In this document: piece by piece, positions 55,299 through 64,000 of the stretch
Layout: each line of letters opens with the position of its first letter
Numbering within the stretch: the stretch's first letter is position 1
Source: Paraburkholderia sp. HP33-1
Lineage (GTDB): Bacteria > Pseudomonadota > Gammaproteobacteria > Burkholderiales > Burkholderiaceae
Length of the DNA: 64,000 bases
Assembly (NCBI RefSeq): GCF_021390595.1
Contig: NZ_JAJEJR010000001.1
Location: 2,294,001-2,358,000, forward strand
Direction of reading: 5' to 3'
Position numbers and translations under genes: made by a program
Notes under the pieces: generated by a model
The model's database searches: none
What the model saw: the letters and a program-made list of their open reading frames with translations, nothing else
Told to the model about the DNA's origin: nothing

Positions 55299-55748
55299 CT
55301 AGCCCGCCTGACCGGCGACGCACAGCGGTTCGAGCGCCGCGCGCAGTTCGGCGGGCAGATTCACGGGACGACGCGTCGCGCGATCCACGTAGACGTGCAC
55401 GAAATGCCCCTGCGCGGCGGGCTCGGCGTCGCCGTCGCGAAACAGCCCCACCTCATACCGCACGCTCGACGTGCCAAGCCGCGAGACCCGCAAGCCCGCA
55501 TCGATGCGATCGGGAAACACGAGCGGCGCGAAGTAATTGCACTGCGTCTCGACGACGAGTCCGATCGTCGTGCCGTGCTCGAAATCGAGCACGCCCGCGC
55601 GGATCAGATACTCGTTCACGACGGTGTCGAAATAGCTGTAGTAGACGACGTTGTTCACATGGCCGTAGACGTCGTTGTCCATCCAGCGCGTGGTGATCGG
55701 CAGGAAATGCGGATACGCGGCGCGGCCGGCGGGGGCGGGTTTGTTCAT
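55299..55748 (-). CDS. Hotdog-fold acyl-CoA thioesterase in the Liv operon
   Basis: A 149-residue thioesterase of the YbgC/FcbC type with the active-site segment [20 protein letters not shown] near residues 21-40. It would release a free acid from an acyl- or aroyl-CoA. It lies 17 bp after the alcohol dehydrogenase stop and 4 bp before livH, so all are probably cotranscribed. The upstream open frame is antisense-like and not part of it. Confidence 0.87.
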   Translation of the reverse strand: MNKPAPAGRAAYPHFLPITTRWMDNDVYGHVNNVVYYSYFDTVVNEYLIRAGVLDFEHGTTIGLVVETQCNYFAPLVFPDRIDAGLRVSRLGTSSVRYEVGLFRDGDAEPAAQGHFVHVYVDRATRRPVNLPAELRAALEPLCVAGQAG

Positions 55749-55765
55749 TGAATTGGGTAATTGCG

Positions 55766-56914
55766 TCACAGCGACTCGGTCAACATGCGGCGATAGTCGT
55801 CGGCACTCGCCTCGCGCGGATTCGTGCGATGGCAATGGTCGACCAACGCGCCCTGCACGACCTGGTCGAACATGCTTTCGTCGACGCCCATCTGCGAGAG
55901 GCCGGTCGGCAGACCGAGCCGCGCCGTCATGTCGAACAGCGCCTGCGCGAGATCCGCGTGCTCGGGTACACCCATCACGCGACGCATGCGCGCATAGCGC
56001 CGCTCGGCCACCACGCTCGGCGCGCGCTCGTTGAAACGCAGCACCGCGGGCAGCACCACCGCGTTCAGCGTGCCGTGATGCAACGAGGTGCGGCCGTTCA
56101 CCTTCAGGGCGCCCAGCGGATGCGATAGCGAGTGCACACAGCCGAGGCCCTTCTGGAACGCCATCGCGCCCTGCATCGACGCGCTCATCATGTTCAGGCG
56201 CGCCTCGCGATCGCTGCCGTCCGCGCACGCGCGCTCGATGCTCGCCCACGCGCGTTCGAGTCCGTCGAGCGCGATACCGTCGGCGGGCGGATTGAAGGCC
56301 GGCGCGAGGAAAGTCTCGATGCAGTGCGCGATCGCGTCCATGCCGGTCGCGGCGGTCAGACCCGGCGGCAGGCCGAGCGTGAGGCCGGGATCGCACAGCG
56401 CCGATTTCGGCAGCAGATTCCACGAGTGAAAGCCGAGCTTGCGGCCGTCGTTCAGGATCACGATCGCGCCGCGCGCGACTTCGCTGCCGGTGCCGGCGGT
56501 GGTCGGAATCGCGATCAGCGGCGCGACGGCATCGGTGATCTTCGTGCTGCCGCCTTCGATCGTCGCGTACTGTGTGAGTGGCCCCGGATGGGTGGCCGCG
56601 ATCGCGACGCCCTTGGCGAGATCGATCGACGAACCGCCGCCCGCCGCGATCAACCCGTCGCAGCGCTGGTCGCGATACACCTGGGCAGCCGCGAGCACCA
56701 TTGCCTCGGTCGGGTTCGACGGCGTGTCGTCGAAGAGCGGCACGTCGCCGAGCTTCAGCGCGTCGAGCGCCTGCTGCGCGATGCCGGCCGCGACGACGCC
56801 CTTGTCGCTGATCACGAGCGGCCGTCTGATGCCGATGCGCGCGCACTCGGACGACAGTTGCGACAGTGCTTCGTAGCCCAGATGAATGTGGGTCAGGTAG
56901 TAGATGTAGGCCAT
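55766..56914 (-). CDS. Iron-containing alcohol dehydrogenase
   Basis: A 382-residue group III alcohol dehydrogenase. The nucleotide motif is [16 protein letters not shown] near residue 94, then [15 protein letters not shown]. The metal-binding residues lie in [19 protein letters not shown] and HHGTLNAV. It oxidises an alcohol or reduces an aldehyde; the substrate is unknown. AGGGAGAAG precedes the ATG at 56914. It is the first gene of the operon with the thioesterase and LivHMGF. Confidence 0.92.
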   Translation of the reverse strand: MAYIYYLTHIHLGYEALSQLSSECARIGIRRPLVISDKGVVAAGIAQQALDALKLGDVPLFDDTPSNPTEAMVLAAAQVYRDQRCDGLIAAGGGSSIDLAKGVAIAATHPGPLTQYATIEGGSTKITDAVAPLIAIPTTAGTGSEVARGAIVILNDGRKLGFHSWNLLPKSALCDPGLTLGLPPGLTAATGMDAIAHCIETFLAPAFNPPADGIALDGLERAWASIERACADGSDREARLNMMSASMQGAMAFQKGLGCVHSLSHPLGALKVNGRTSLHHGTLNAVVLPAVLRFNERAPSVVAERRYARMRRVMGVPEHADLAQALFDMTARLGLPTGLSQMGVDESMFDQVVQGALVDHCHRTNPREASADDYRRMLTESL

Positions 56915-56978
56915 GCCGTTGCTTCTCCCTGAGTTAGCCGTGTTCTGGCTTGAGTCGCGGCTCGTTCGGTGCAGCGCT

Positions 56979-57509
56979 TCACTGCCCCGGCCGCTCGACG
57001 AATTCGAACGGCAATCCGCGCCGCCGCATCCATTCGCCGAGCGCCTGGCCGGTGCCCGCGCGCCACGGCCGCAGCTTCGCGGGCTCGACGAGCCGGTATT
57101 CGAGCAGTTCGGGCGACAGCGCGATCGTCCCATGCGCCTTCACGTGATACGCGATGATCAGCTCGTTCTTGCGGATGAATTCGTACACGCCGATCAGCTC
57201 GACCGACTCCGCGTGCAGCGATGTTTCTTCGAGCACTTCGCGCGCGATGCCCTGTTCCGGCGTCTCGCCGTTTTCGAGGAAGCCGGTGATCAGCGCGAAC
57301 ATGCCCTCAGGCCACGCCGCATTGCGCGCGAGCAGAATCCTGCCCTCGTACTCGACGATCGCGGCGACGACCGGCAGCGGATTGTTCCAATGGACGTAGC
57401 CGCACCCGGTATCGGGACAGCTCTGACGCACGCGGCCGCCCTCGTGCTGAGGGTCGACGCGTTCGGTCAGGGGCTTCGCGCAGCGAGGGCAGAATCGGTA
57501 CTCGGTCAT
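56979..57509 (-). CDS. Nudix hydrolase with zinc-ribbon N-terminus (NudC-like, short)
   Basis: A 176-residue protein. Four cysteines (CPRC near residues 7-10 and SCPDTGC near 30-36) form a zinc ribbon. The Nudix box GFLENGETPEQGIAREVLEE follows near residues 76-95, with Ser in place of the last conserved Gly (EETSL). It resembles the C-terminal part of NADH pyrophosphatase NudC without its N-terminal domain and lacks an obvious NudC-type SQPWPFP motif, so the substrate is uncertain. Confidence 0.85.
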   Translation of the reverse strand: MTEYRFCPRCAKPLTERVDPQHEGGRVRQSCPDTGCGYVHWNNPLPVVAAIVEYEGRILLARNAAWPEGMFALITGFLENGETPEQGIAREVLEETSLHAESVELIGVYEFIRKNELIIAYHVKAHGTIALSPELLEYRLVEPAKLRPWRAGTGQALGEWMRRRGLPFEFVERPGQ

Positions 57510-57558
57510 GGCGGGGAACGTCTCTTTTGTCTCTTTGTTTCGTCTATGTCGGCGCCGA

Positions 57559-58590
57559 TCACGCGGCGCACAGCTCGCGCACGTCGGCGGCGAAACGCTC
57601 GACCGTGTCGGGCTGCGTGTCCCACGCGCACATCAGCCGGCAACCGCCCGCGCCGATGAACTCATAGAACTTCCAGCCGCGCGCGCGCATCGCCTTCGCG
57701 GCGCGCGGCGGCAGTTGCGCGAACACCGCGTTCGATTCGCCGGGAAACATGATGCTCACGCCGGGGATTTCCTGCAACCGCGTCTCCAGCAGACGTGCCA
57801 TCGCGTTCGCGTGACGCGCATTGCGCAGCCACACGTCATTGTCGAGCAGGCCGAGCCACGGCGCAGAGATGAAGCGCATCTTCGAGGCAAGCTGCCCCGC
57901 CTGTTTCAGCCGATAGGCGAAATCGCCGGCGAGCGCGCGGTCGAAGAACACCACCGCCTCGCCGACCGGCAAGCCGTTCTTCGTGCCGCCGAAACACAAC
58001 ACGTCAACGCCCGCGCGCCACGTGATTTCCGACGGATGGACGTCGAGCGCGGCGACCGCGTTCGCGAAGCGCGCGCCGTCCATGTGCACCTTCAGATGAC
58101 GACGCTTCGCGATCGCCGCGATCGCGCGCACTTCCTCGACGCTGTAGACGGTGCCGACCTCGGTCGACTGTGTCAGCGTCACCACCTTCGGCTTCGGATA
58201 GTGGATATCGGCGCGCCGCGTGACGATGGCCTCGATCGCATCGGGCGTGAGCTTGCCGCCGATGCCCGGCGCCGTCAGCAGCTTCGAGCCGCCTGAAAAG
58301 AACTCCGGGCCGCCGCATTCGTCGGTCTCGATGTGCGCGAGTTCGTGGCAGATCACCGAGTGATACGACTGGCACAGCGACGCGAGCGCGAGCGAATTGG
58401 CCGCCGTGCCGTTGAACACGAAGAAGACTTCGCAATCGGTCTGGAACAGGTCGCGCAGACGGTCGCAGACCAGGTTGGTCCACGAGTCGTCGCCATAGGC
58501 CGGCTCGTGGCCGCTGTGGTTAGCGGCGATCAACGCGTCGAGCGCTTCGGGACAGATGCCGGCGTAGTTGTCGGATGCGAAATGTTGCAT
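57559..58590 (-). CDS. ltaE: Low-specificity L-threonine aldolase-like PLP enzyme
   Basis: A 343-residue beta-eliminating-lyase-family protein. FASDNYAGICPEALDALIAANHSG is the family start in part, VFFVFNGTAANSLALASL follows, and the PLP lysine is in FGGTKNGLPVGEAVVF. It cleaves threonine or allo-threonine (or related beta-hydroxy amino acids) to glycine plus an aldehyde. The start MQHFASDN at 58590 fits the family; an ATG at 58605 is an alternative. Confidence 0.88.
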   Translation of the reverse strand: MQHFASDNYAGICPEALDALIAANHSGHEPAYGDDSWTNLVCDRLRDLFQTDCEVFFVFNGTAANSLALASLCQSYHSVICHELAHIETDECGGPEFFSGGSKLLTAPGIGGKLTPDAIEAIVTRRADIHYPKPKVVTLTQSTEVGTVYSVEEVRAIAAIAKRRHLKVHMDGARFANAVAALDVHPSEITWRAGVDVLCFGGTKNGLPVGEAVVFFDRALAGDFAYRLKQAGQLASKMRFISAPWLGLLDNDVWLRNARHANAMARLLETRLQEIPGVSIMFPGESNAVFAQLPPRAAKAMRARGWKFYEFIGAGGCRLMCAWDTQPDTVERFAADVRELCAA

Positions 58591-58677
58591 GGTCGAGCGA
58601 CGCACCCGGCGACAGGCGCATGGGAATGACGGAAAGCGGTCATTTTAGTGCGCTCGTGCGAGATTTGTTTCTGGGTG

Positions 58678-60018
58678 CTAGTTGCAGCCGCAATCCGGCA
58701 TGCGGCCACGGCCCCGGCCACGCGGCATACGCGTCACCGCGATCAGCACCACCGCCCCAGCCAGCAGCGCGCCCGCTGCCAGCCACAGTGCCGGCGAAAA
58801 CGATCCCGTGTGCGCGGCAATCGGCGCGGCCACCAGCGGACCGGCGATCTGACCGATGCCATAGGCCGCCGTCGCATAACCCATCAGCCCCGCCGCGTCG
58901 TCGCCGCGCAGACGCCGCGCCTCGCGCATCGCGAACAACGTGATCGCCGTAAATGGCAGGCCGATCAGGATGCTGCCGAGCGAAAAACCGCTCGCCGTCG
59001 GCCACACGATGCCCAGCGCGATGCCGAGCGCCTGCAGCACATACGCGCCCGCGAGCAACGCGCGGTTGTCCCAATGCACGGGCAAACGCGCGGCGAGCAA
59101 CGCGCCGACGATCAGCGCCGCGCCGAACATCGGCCAGAACAGGTCCGGCCACGCCGAGCCCGGCAACGCGTGTCGCGCGATGACCGGCAGGAACGTCGCC
59201 GTGATGATGTAGCCGAAGCCCGGGATGCCGTAGAGCAGGATCAGCCAGAACGCGTCGGCGCGGTGCGTGGCGGGGCGCGCATGAATCCCTGCCGGACGGG
59301 GTGGCTGGCTTGCGCTGACGCGCGAACCGCTGGCAGCTTTTGCGACGGCGGCGCTTGCGACAGCGGCGCTCGCCGCACTCACACGCGGCGCATCGCCAAA
59401 CACCGGCCATATCAACGCCGACAGCACTGCACCGATCACCGCAAAGCCGATCCAGCCTGCCACCGCGCCATAACCGCTCGCGACGCTCACCAGCAGGCCA
59501 GTCGCGACGATGCCCACGCCCGGCCCCGTATAGATGACCCCGCTCCACGCATGCGCGCCGAGTTCGGCAAGCCGGCGCAGGCCCCACTGCGACGCGAACA
59601 CGAAGGTCCACGCGCTGACCGCGCCGGCGACGAAGCGCACCAGCGCCCACACCCAGAACTGGCCCGTGACGCCCATAGCAAGCGTCAGCAGCACCGTCGC
59701 GGCGAGCCCGGCGCGCACCATGCGCGCGGGGTCGGCCCGCAGCGCCGCGCACGAGACCGCGCCGGCGAAATAGCCGGCGTAATTGAACGACGCGAGCCAC
59801 CCGCCGTGCTGGATATCGATCTGCGGCTGGCCGAGCGCGGCGCCGTGCAGCATCAGCGGCAGCAGCGGCGTGAAAGCGAAACGCCCGATGCCGAGCGCGA
59901 CGGCCAGCGTCACCATGCAGGCAAGCGCCGCGCGCCGCGCGGCGTGAGGTTCGTGCAAGCGTCGATACGCGTGGGAAGCAAGGTCATTCATGATCGGACG
60001 CTCAAATGGCGATGACAT
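58678..60018 (-). CDS. MFS transporter, YbfB/YjiJ family
   Basis: A 446-residue, 12-helix transporter. LAVALGIGRFAFTPLLPLML and GWLASFNYAGYFAGAVSC are the YbfB/YjiJ family signatures, and the C-terminus ends in CGCN after a glycine- and arginine-rich segment. An extra loop at about residues 215-245 is rich in Ala and Ser. Substrate unknown. It is divergent from the LysR gene across 74 bp and is probably controlled by it. An ATG at 59991 is an alternative start. Confidence 0.88.
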   Translation of the reverse strand: MSSPFERPIMNDLASHAYRRLHEPHAARRAALACMVTLAVALGIGRFAFTPLLPLMLHGAALGQPQIDIQHGGWLASFNYAGYFAGAVSCAALRADPARMVRAGLAATVLLTLAMGVTGQFWVWALVRFVAGAVSAWTFVFASQWGLRRLAELGAHAWSGVIYTGPGVGIVATGLLVSVASGYGAVAGWIGFAVIGAVLSALIWPVFGDAPRVSAASAAVASAAVAKAASGSRVSASQPPRPAGIHARPATHRADAFWLILLYGIPGFGYIITATFLPVIARHALPGSAWPDLFWPMFGAALIVGALLAARLPVHWDNRALLAGAYVLQALGIALGIVWPTASGFSLGSILIGLPFTAITLFAMREARRLRGDDAAGLMGYATAAYGIGQIAGPLVAAPIAAHTGSFSPALWLAAGALLAGAVVLIAVTRMPRGRGRGRMPDCGCN

Positions 60019-60092
60019 GAATCTATCTTAGCTTGACCTATCGATCACGAAAAATGAATAATAAGGATGCCATCCATCGCCAGGAGAGAATC

Positions 60093-61025
60093 ATGGATCT
60101 GGCCGCTCTAACCATCTTTCGTGCGGTCGTGCGCGAAAACGGCGTGACCCGTGCCGCGGCGAAGCTCAATCGCGTGCAATCGAACGTGACCACGCGCATC
60201 AAGCAGCTCGAAGAACAGCTCGGCACCGAGCTGTTCATCCGCGACGGCCGCCGCCTCGTGCTGACACCGGCCGGCGAGACCCTGCTGCCCTACGCGGAGC
60301 GCCTGCTCGCGCTCGCCGACGAGGCACGTCACGCGGTGCGCGAGGATCGTCCGAGCGGGCGGCTGCGTCTCGGCGCGATGGAAAGCACCGCGGCGACGCG
60401 TCTGCCGGGCCTGCTCGCGCAATACCACCAGCAATGGCCCGCGGTCGGGCTGGAGCTGGAAACCGGCACGACCGGCAAGCTGATCGAGCGGGTGCGCGAG
60501 TTCGAGGTCGATGCCGCATTGGTCGCCACACCGCTCGATCCCGCCTCGCTCGGCGATCTGTTCGAGACCGTGCCGGTGTTCCGCGAGGAACTCGTGTTGC
60601 TGACCCCGCGGGGTCATCGGCCGATCCGCGAGGTGCGCGACGTCGCGCTATCGACGCTGATCGCCTTCGAGCCCGGCTGCGCTTACCGCACGTATATCGA
60701 AAAGTGGTACCTGGATCACGGCGTGCGTCCGGCGCGCGTGCTGGAGCTCGGCTCGTATCACGCGATCATCGCGTGCGTGGCCGCCGGCGCGGGCGTCGCG
60801 GTCGCGCCGCGCTCGGTACTCGATCTGCAGACCGATAAGAGCAATATCGCGGTGCACGAGCTGCCCGAGATCGGCATGCTCGACACGCTGCTGATCTGGC
60901 GACGCGGGCATTTTTCGTCGGCGCTCAATGCGTTGCGGCGCACGCTGGTGGCGTCGCGGGACGGGACCGCCGAGGGCGATCCGCCGCGCGGGGAGGCGGC
61001 GTCGGCGGGTGCAAATGTTGTCTGA
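60093..61025 (+). CDS. LysR-type regulator beside the MFS gene
   Basis: A 310-residue LysR protein: HTH in residues 1-60 (MDLAALTIFRAVVRENGVTR, NRVQSNVTTRIKQLEEQLGT) and a co-inducer domain after residue 90 (GRLRLGAMESTAATRLPGLL). AGGAGAG precedes the ATG at 60093; an open frame reaches further upstream but is not family-like. The divergent layout suggests it controls the YbfB-type transporter. Confidence 0.9.
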   Translation: MDLAALTIFRAVVRENGVTRAAAKLNRVQSNVTTRIKQLEEQLGTELFIRDGRRLVLTPAGETLLPYAERLLALADEARHAVREDRPSGRLRLGAMESTAATRLPGLLAQYHQQWPAVGLELETGTTGKLIERVREFEVDAALVATPLDPASLGDLFETVPVFREELVLLTPRGHRPIREVRDVALSTLIAFEPGCAYRTYIEKWYLDHGVRPARVLELGSYHAIIACVAAGAGVAVAPRSVLDLQTDKSNIAVHELPEIGMLDTLLIWRRGHFSSALNALRRTLVASRDGTAEGDPPRGEAASAGANVV

Positions 61026-61085
61026 TTGTTGAATTCGCGCCGGTTACCGGGCCCGGCGCTATCCGATCGGTTTCAGCAAAAGCGA

Positions 61086-61132
61086 AGGGGCCACGCGGCT
61101 CGCCAATCCTGCTGGCGCGCCGCGTGGCCCCT
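61086..61132. terminator. Bidirectional hairpin between LysR gene and alaS
   Basis: A perfect 14-bp stem (AGGGGCCACGCGGC with GCCGCGTGGCCCCT) encloses a second small stem (CGCCA with TGGCG). It lies between converging genes. On the minus strand it is soon followed by a TTTT stretch, so it should at least terminate alaS. Confidence 0.75.
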
Positions 61133-61183
61133 GCGTCAAATCCGGCTCGACTCGGGTCAAACCGGATTCAATCCCGTATCAAT

Positions 61184-63808
61184 TCAAAGCTGCCCTTCGA
61201 CCCAGGCCTTGACGCCCGCGAGCGCCGCCGGCAGTTTGGCCGGTTCGGTACCGCCAGCCTGCGCCATGTCCGGACGGCCGCCGCCCTTGCCGCCCACCTG
61301 CTGGGCGACGAAGTTGACCAGCTCGCCCGCCTTGACCTTCCTGCTTGCGTCGGCGGTCACACCGGCGATCAGGCTGACCTTCCCGGCTTCGACCGACGCG
61401 AGCACGATCGCCGCGCTCTTCAGCTTGTCCTTGAGCTTGTCGACCGTTTCGCGCAGCGTCTTGACGTCCGCGCCTTCGAGTGTCGCCGCGAGCACATGCA
61501 CGCCACCGACTTCGACCGCCTGGCCCGCGAGTTCGTCGCCCTGGCTCGACGCCATCTTCGACTTCAGCGCGCCCAGCTCCTTCTCGAGCGCCTTCACCTG
61601 GTCCTGCACCTGGCCGATGCGCTGCGTGAGTTCCGCCGGCTGCGCCTTCAGCACCGCCGCGGCCGCGTTGACGCGCGCTTCCAGTTCCTGCACATAGCGC
61701 ACCGCGTTGTCGCCGGTGATCGCTTCGACGCGACGGATACCCGCCGCAACGCCACCTTCCATCACGATCTTGAAGAAACCGATGTCGCCCGAGCGATTCA
61801 CGTGCGTACCACCGCACAGCTCACGCGAGAAGCCCAGGTCGAGCACACGCACTTCGTCGCCGTACTTTTCGCCGAACAGCGCCATCGCGCCGCCCTTCAC
61901 CGCATCGTCGTATGACATCACGCGCACGATACCGGGTGCGTTCGCGAGCACCTCGGCATTGACGATTTCCTCGACGCGGCGGATCTGCTCGTCCGTCATC
62001 GGCGCGTTATGCGCGAAGTCGAAGCGGGTCTTGTCGGCGTCGACGAGCGAGCCCTTCTGCTGCACGTGCGAGCCGAGCACCTCGCGCAGCGCCTTGTGCA
62101 TCAGGTGCGTGGCCGAGTGGTTGCGCGCCGTGCGGGCGCGGCGCACCGCGTCGATTTCCGCCTTCAGAACGTCGCCGACCTTCAGCGTGCCCTGCTCGAG
62201 CGTGCCGTGATGGCCAACCACGTCGGCCTGGACCTTCAGCGTATCGACGACGGCAAAGCGCGTACTGGCGTTCGCGAGCACGCCCTGGTCGCCGACCTGC
62301 CCGCCCGACTCCGCGTAGAACGGCGTGTGATCGAGCACGACGACCGCCTGCTGGCCGCCCCGCACCTGCTGCACCGACGCGCCGTCCACGTACAGCGCGA
62401 TGACCTTCGCGTCGTCAAAGACGATTTCTTCGTAGCCGTGGAACGTGGTCTTCGCGCCCGAGTATTCGAGGCCCTGCGCCATCTTGAACTTGCCCGCCGC
62501 GCGCGCCTGTTCGCGCTGACGCGCCATCGCATCGTCGAATGCGGCTTCGTCGACCGTCACTTCGCGCTCGCGGCAGACGTCCGCGGTCAGGTCGAGCGGG
62601 AAGCCGTAGGTGTCGTGCAGCTTGAACGCGAGTTCGCCGTCGAGCGTCTTGCCGCCCTTCGCGTCCAGATCGGCCAACGCGGCTTCGAGAATCGACATGC
62701 CGTGCTCGATCGTCTCGAAGAAGCGTTCTTCTTCCTGACGCAGCACGTCGGTCACGCGCTGCTCGGCCTGCTGCAGTTCGGGGTAGGCATCGCCCATTTG
62801 CGCGACGAGGTCGGCGACCATGCGATGGAAGAACGAACCCTTCTTGCCGAGCTTGTAGCCGTGGCGGATCGCGCGGCGCACGATACGGCGCAGCACGTAG
62901 CCGCGGCCTTCGTTGCCCGGAATCACGCCGTCGACGATCAGGAACGAGCACGCGCGGATGTGATCGGCGATCACCTTCAGCGAGTTGTTGCCGAGATCGG
63001 TCACACCGGTTTCGCGGCCAGCGGCCTTGATCAGCGCCTGGAACAGGTCGATCTCATAGTTGCTGTGTACGTGCTGCAGCACCGCCGCGATACGCTCGAG
63101 GCCCATGCCGGTGTCCACGCACTGCTTGGGCAGCGGCGTCATGTTGCCTTGCGCGTCGCGGCTGAACTGCATGAACACGAGATTCCAGATCTCGATGTAG
63201 CGGTCGCCGTCTTCCTCAGGCGATCCCGGAGGACCGCCCCACACGTCCGGGCCGTGGTCGAAGAAGATTTCCGAGCACGGGCCGCACGGACCGACGTCGG
63301 CCATCTGCCAGAAGTTGTCCGACGCGTAGCGCGCGCCCTTGTTGTCGCCGATGCGGATGATGCGCTCGACCGGCACGCCCACTTCCTTCGCCCAGATGTC
63401 GTGCGCTTCGTCGTCTTCCTGGTAGACGGTGACCCACAATTTCTCTTTGGGCAGCTTGTAGACCTCGGTCAGCAGTTCCCACGCGTAGTGGATCGCGTCG
63501 CGCTTGAAGTAGTCGCCGAACGAGAAGTTGCCGAGCATCTCGAAGAACGTGTGGTGACGCGCGGTGTAGCCGACGTTCTCGAGGTCGTTGTGCTTGCCGC
63601 CGGCACGCACGCTGCGCTGCGAGGTCGTGGCGCGCGCATACGGACGCGATTCCGCGCCGAGGAACACATCTTTGAACTGCACCATCCCCGAATTGGTGAA
63701 GAGCAGCGTCGGGTCGTTGCCGGGCACGAGGCTCGACGAACGGACAATCGTGTGGCCCTTCGATTCGAAGAACTTGAGGAATTTCTCGCGGATTTCAGCG
63801 GCTTTCAT
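61184..63808 (-). CDS. alaS: Alanyl-tRNA synthetase
   Basis: An 874-residue class II synthetase of full length. The catalytic domain starts [19 protein letters not shown], with motif 1-3 regions through residue 250. The editing domain has [12 protein letters not shown] near residue 590 and [11 protein letters not shown] near 690, and the C-Ala domain follows to [10 protein letters not shown]. It charges tRNA-Ala and clears Ser- and Gly-tRNA-Ala. The ATG at 63808 is the family start; the frame is open to 63928. Confidence 0.98.
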   Translation of the reverse strand: MKAAEIREKFLKFFESKGHTIVRSSSLVPGNDPTLLFTNSGMVQFKDVFLGAESRPYARATTSQRSVRAGGKHNDLENVGYTARHHTFFEMLGNFSFGDYFKRDAIHYAWELLTEVYKLPKEKLWVTVYQEDDEAHDIWAKEVGVPVERIIRIGDNKGARYASDNFWQMADVGPCGPCSEIFFDHGPDVWGGPPGSPEEDGDRYIEIWNLVFMQFSRDAQGNMTPLPKQCVDTGMGLERIAAVLQHVHSNYEIDLFQALIKAAGRETGVTDLGNNSLKVIADHIRACSFLIVDGVIPGNEGRGYVLRRIVRRAIRHGYKLGKKGSFFHRMVADLVAQMGDAYPELQQAEQRVTDVLRQEEERFFETIEHGMSILEAALADLDAKGGKTLDGELAFKLHDTYGFPLDLTADVCREREVTVDEAAFDDAMARQREQARAAGKFKMAQGLEYSGAKTTFHGYEEIVFDDAKVIALYVDGASVQQVRGGQQAVVVLDHTPFYAESGGQVGDQGVLANASTRFAVVDTLKVQADVVGHHGTLEQGTLKVGDVLKAEIDAVRRARTARNHSATHLMHKALREVLGSHVQQKGSLVDADKTRFDFAHNAPMTDEQIRRVEEIVNAEVLANAPGIVRVMSYDDAVKGGAMALFGEKYGDEVRVLDLGFSRELCGGTHVNRSGDIGFFKIVMEGGVAAGIRRVEAITGDNAVRYVQELEARVNAAAAVLKAQPAELTQRIGQVQDQVKALEKELGALKSKMASSQGDELAGQAVEVGGVHVLAATLEGADVKTLRETVDKLKDKLKSAAIVLASVEAGKVSLIAGVTADASRKVKAGELVNFVAQQVGGKGGGRPDMAQAGGTEPAKLPAALAGVKAWVEGQL

Positions 63809-63892
63809 AGCGTGCGGGGGACGGTCCTGACGGTTCCTGACTGAGAATGGCGGTCGGAGAGATGCGCCAACTGTCTGTTTCTTAAACGACTG

Positions 63893-63898
63893 ATTATA
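63893..63898 (-). promoter_or_regulatory. -10 box candidate of alaS
   Basis: Read leftward this is a perfect TATAAT, 85 bp upstream of the alaS ATG. No clear -35 box lies at 17 bp. A small hairpin (CTGGCC, ATTC loop, GGCCAG) at 63938-63953 lies further out and may belong to the next gene beyond the window. Confidence 0.4.
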
Positions 63899-64000
63899 CG
63901 GGATCGGCAAGCGCGCGCGGCACCGCACGCCGCCTGGCTGGCCATTCGGCCAGGGCGTGATAAGCCCGATGTGACGCTCGCGTGCCCCCCGTCCGATCAG

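Overview
The window looks like chromosomal DNA of a Burkholderia sensu lato bacterium, most likely Paraburkholderia. The evidence is the high GC content with codons ending in G or C, betaproteobacterial versions of housekeeping proteins (ValS, AlaS, GalU, AroC, UvrD, a UPF0761/YihY protein) and dispersed palindromic intergenic repeats of a kind I associate with Paraburkholderia. No rRNA, tRNA, CRISPR array, phage or intact insertion sequence was seen.

Layout. 1-8.3 kb: the 5' part of a CoA-transferase subunit gene beside a PAS-LuxR regulator, a thioesterase and an SDR enzyme, ETF-ubiquinone oxidoreductase behind a palindromic operator candidate, aroC, an MFS-acyltransferase fusion and a CBS-domain protein. 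8.6-16.3 kb: MetY-like sulfhydrylase with a translationally coupled hydrolase, small membrane proteins, YihY, a WrbA-like flavoprotein, an FAD-linked D-hydroxyacid dehydrogenase, a phosphoesterase and a 50-codon membrane-protein gene. 16.5-22.5 kb: a LysR regulator divergent from a four-gene tripartite efflux operon of the AaeXAB type with its own outer-membrane channel. 22.5-25.2 kb: a small foreign-looking island holding a secreted-type lipase and an ankyrin-repeat protein (probable effector and immunity pair), flanked by direct duplications of the neighbouring hlyD and chemoreceptor gene ends. 25.2-35 kb: the chemoreceptor, an Fsr-like MFS pump, prpE, mtnN and uvrD, with two copies of a roughly 0.55-0.6 kb palindromic repeat. 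35-39.3 kb: valS, galU, tusA.

39.3-51.5 kb is a myo-inositol catabolic locus. An RpiR regulator with two Gfo/Idh dehydrogenases diverges from an ABC importer (binding protein, permease, single-domain ATPase) followed by iolC (fused to DUF2090), iolD, iolE and iolB. A perfect palindrome containing GGAA-N6-TTCC sits between the divergent promoters and is the probable operator. iolA is absent from the window. The genes would import inositol, oxidise it (IolG), dehydrate it (IolE), hydrolyse the ring (IolD), isomerise the product (IolB), phosphorylate it (IolC) and probably cleave it (the DUF2090 domain).

51.5-57 kb: a tightly coupled leftward operon of Fe-alcohol dehydrogenase, hotdog thioesterase and LivHMGF without a binding protein. 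57-64 kb: a Nudix hydrolase, threonine aldolase, a YbfB-type MFS protein divergent from a LysR regulator, and alaS.
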